36,288 nucleotides of DNA from Bacteroidales bacterium (GTDB lineage Bacteria; Bacteroidota; Bacteroidia; Bacteroidales; UBA10428). A model generated the notes under the pieces. That model saw only the letters and a program-made list of their open reading frames with translations. It was not told where the DNA came from and searched no databases. Location of the stretch: the NCBI GenBank assembly GCA_016931575.1, contig JAFGEO010000103.1, positions 1 to 36,288 on the forward strand, written 5' to 3'. Shown in pieces: positions 35,264 through 36,288 of the stretch (position 1 is the stretch's first letter; each line of letters begins with the position of its first letter). The position numbers were made by a program, and so were the translations under genes.

Positions 35264-36016
35264 ATGAAAAAGTTAGTCATTATAGGTATAATAGTAGCCG
35301 CTTTTGCTTCGGCTTGTAACAGAGACAATCCTCATGCGCAGTTCTCAGTTAATTATTCACTGGTGCAGCCGGGTGAGGTTATCCAGTTCACTAATATGTC
35401 TACCGATGCCGTTTCCTACCACTGGGATTTTGGCGATGGGTATACCTCTACCTCAGAACATCCTACACATTATTATGATTCTGAAGATGATTTTGTGGTA
35501 ACACTGACCATTACTTCTCCCGGCGGGAACAGGGATGTGATCTCGCTTACCATTTCCTGTTGGTATACCGTTCTCGGCGTAACTGTTGCTGAGTGGAATC
35601 CTGATGAAGTGGTGGAATATATTGTTGATGAAGCCCTGGTGATCCTATATGATTCCTACGAAGACTGGTATCATGATGATGATCCTATTGCCTATGGGTA
35701 TACCGATGGTGCTGGTGAGATCTGGTTCCCTTATGATGCTGATGAACAGTATTATCTGCTTGAGCCCATCAACTACTGGGTATATACAGAAAAGTTATAT
35801 GCTGATGAGACCTTTATGTATCATAACCTGTTCTTTGATGAAGACGGTTGGTTAGATTACCTGCAGACCGGAACCCTGTATGCCTTTGATGTCAACGAAT
35901 TTCTTGCCTGGGCGGATCTGAATCCGGAGAAATCTGCCAGCAGCAGACTGGAGAAATATCCAAAACTTGAAAATAAAACGAACAAAGCAGCGTTATTAGA
36001 GCGACGTACTGAATAA
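35264..36016 (+). CDS. PKD-domain lipoprotein
   Basis: 250 residues: MKKLVIIGIIVAAFASAC lipobox (Cys18), then a PKD domain with HWDFGDGYTSTSEHPTHYYDSEDDFVVTLTIT (residues about 48-80). The C-terminal half is acidic and aromatic (DSYEDWYHDDDPIAYGYTDGAGEIWFPYD, a carboxypeptidase-regulatory-like fold is possible). Probably surface or periplasmic, with an adhesion or sensing role unknown. A strong terminator follows. Confidence 0.85.
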   Translation: MKKLVIIGIIVAAFASACNRDNPHAQFSVNYSLVQPGEVIQFTNMSTDAVSYHWDFGDGYTSTSEHPTHYYDSEDDFVVTLTITSPGGNRDVISLTISCWYTVLGVTVAEWNPDEVVEYIVDEALVILYDSYEDWYHDDDPIAYGYTDGAGEIWFPYDADEQYYLLEPINYWVYTEKLYADETFMYHNLFFDEDGWLDYLQTGTLYAFDVNEFLAWADLNPEKSASSRLEKYPKLENKTNKAALLERRTE

Positions 36017-36047
36017 TCTGGGGTATCAAAAGCTACGTCACTTTCGG

Positions 36048-36079
36048 AGCCGGGAAGAATTCTTTCCGGCTTTTTTTTT
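36048..36079 (+). terminator. Intrinsic terminator after the PKD lipoprotein
   Basis: AGCCGGGAAGAA and TTCTTTCCGGCT pair as a long stem with one G-T wobble; the run of nine T's begins at the stem's last base. It separates the lipoprotein from the tRNA unit. Confidence 0.85.
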
Positions 36080-36084
36080 CAAAA

Positions 36085-36117
36085 TTTGTCAATCTCTTAA
36101 GATAATTTATATATTTG
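36085..36117 (+). promoter_or_regulatory. Promoter of the tRNA-Leu unit
   Basis: -33 TTTG at 36085-36088 and -7 TATATTTG at 36110-36117, with a 21-base spacer, are the complete Bacteroidota consensus. Start expected near 36122, leaving an 80-base leader before the tRNA. Confidence 0.75.
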
Positions 36118-36126
36118 CACCGCGAA

Positions 36127-36198
36127 ATCAGAGTGAGTGTGGGATCTCAGTGCGAGAACTCTCAAAACTCAAAACTCTATACTCACTCTCACTCTGAT
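36127..36198. repeat. Inverted repeat in the tRNA leader
   Basis: ATCAGAGTG (36127-36135) and CACTCTGAT (36190-36198) are perfect 9-base complements flanking a region of AACTC and CACTCT short repeats. It could fold the 5' leader of the tRNA precursor. Confidence 0.5.
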
Positions 36199-36201
36199 CA
36201 T

Positions 36202-36285
36202 GCCCAGATGGCGGAATTGGTAGACGCGCTAGTTTCAGGGACTAGTATACGCAAGTATGTGCAGGTTCGAGTCCTGTTCTGGGCA
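36202..36285 (+). tRNA. tRNA-Leu (anticodon CAG)
   Basis: Acceptor arms GCCCAGA and TCTGGGC, a D arm, anticodon stem CTAGT/ACTAG with loop TTCAGGG (anticodon CAG at 36236-36238), a long variable arm (ATAC-GCAA-GTAT) and T arm GCAGG-TTCGAGT-CCTGT. The long variable arm and CAG identify Leu, codon CUG. A discriminator A follows; CCA does not appear to be encoded. Confidence 0.95.
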
Positions 36286-36288
36286 CAA

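Overview
The window looks like a Bacteroidota chromosome, probably Bacteroidales or a near relative. Several start sites carry the Bacteroidota -7 element TAnnTTTG. The protein set is also typical: FadL-type outer membrane proteins, many lipoproteins, TonB C-terminal-domain proteins, WbqC, DPP IV-like S9 peptidase, and a eukaryote/archaeal-type ProRS. No species can be named from the sequence alone. The assignment rests on motif and family recognition by eye; no database was searched.

Layout. (1) 1-2875 is an accessory, AT-rich patch. It holds the 3' end of an unrecognised gene, an orphan RHS 'tip' (RHS core end fused to a Tse2-like toxin domain) with a candidate immunity gene, a remnant of an HTH antitoxin, an intact higBA toxin-antitoxin operon with a palindromic operator, and a second decayed copy of the RHS core. 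The two RHS core copies form a direct repeat bracketing the patch. (2) 2876-6079 (minus) is a housekeeping run: pabB, tilS and a HEAT-like protein. (3) 6225-12034 holds a response regulator with a degenerate phosphatase-like output domain, divergent from a three-gene set: a very large ABCG-type ABC transporter with an N-terminal TerB-like region, a lipoprotein, and a small secreted protein. (4) 12031-15182 (minus) carries proS and an M49-like zinc hydrolase lipoprotein split by one in-frame amber codon. (5) 15292-18244 (plus) has a Tyr-rich/Ser-Arg-rich repetitive secreted protein and a FadL-like porin, facing wbqC. (6) 18959-23649 has larC-larB (nickel-pincer cofactor synthesis) divergent from a Tat-exported DUF362 protein and a NapH-NapG-like fused polyferredoxin. 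(7) 23766-25707 has two tandem secreted TonB-domain proteins and an exported metallo-beta-lactamase-fold protein. (8) 25878-29445 (minus) is dapB followed by two tandem signal peptidase I genes. (9) 29545-32752 (minus) is the classic thrS-infC-rpmI-rplT translation operon; infC appears to start at AUA behind a strong Shine-Dalgarno. (10) 32840-36016 (plus) has a DPP IV-like peptidase and a PKD-domain lipoprotein. A terminator, a promoter and tRNA-Leu(CAG) close the window.

The strongest second-look items are the RHS-tip toxin/immunity cassette between core repeats, the amber-split M49 hydrolase, the AUA-initiated infC, the fused NapHG/DUF362 redox pair, the response regulator with a degenerate output domain, and probable leaderless starts at higB and pabB. 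No clearly new multi-gene defence system was recognised. The RHS/TA patch is the most accessory-like region.
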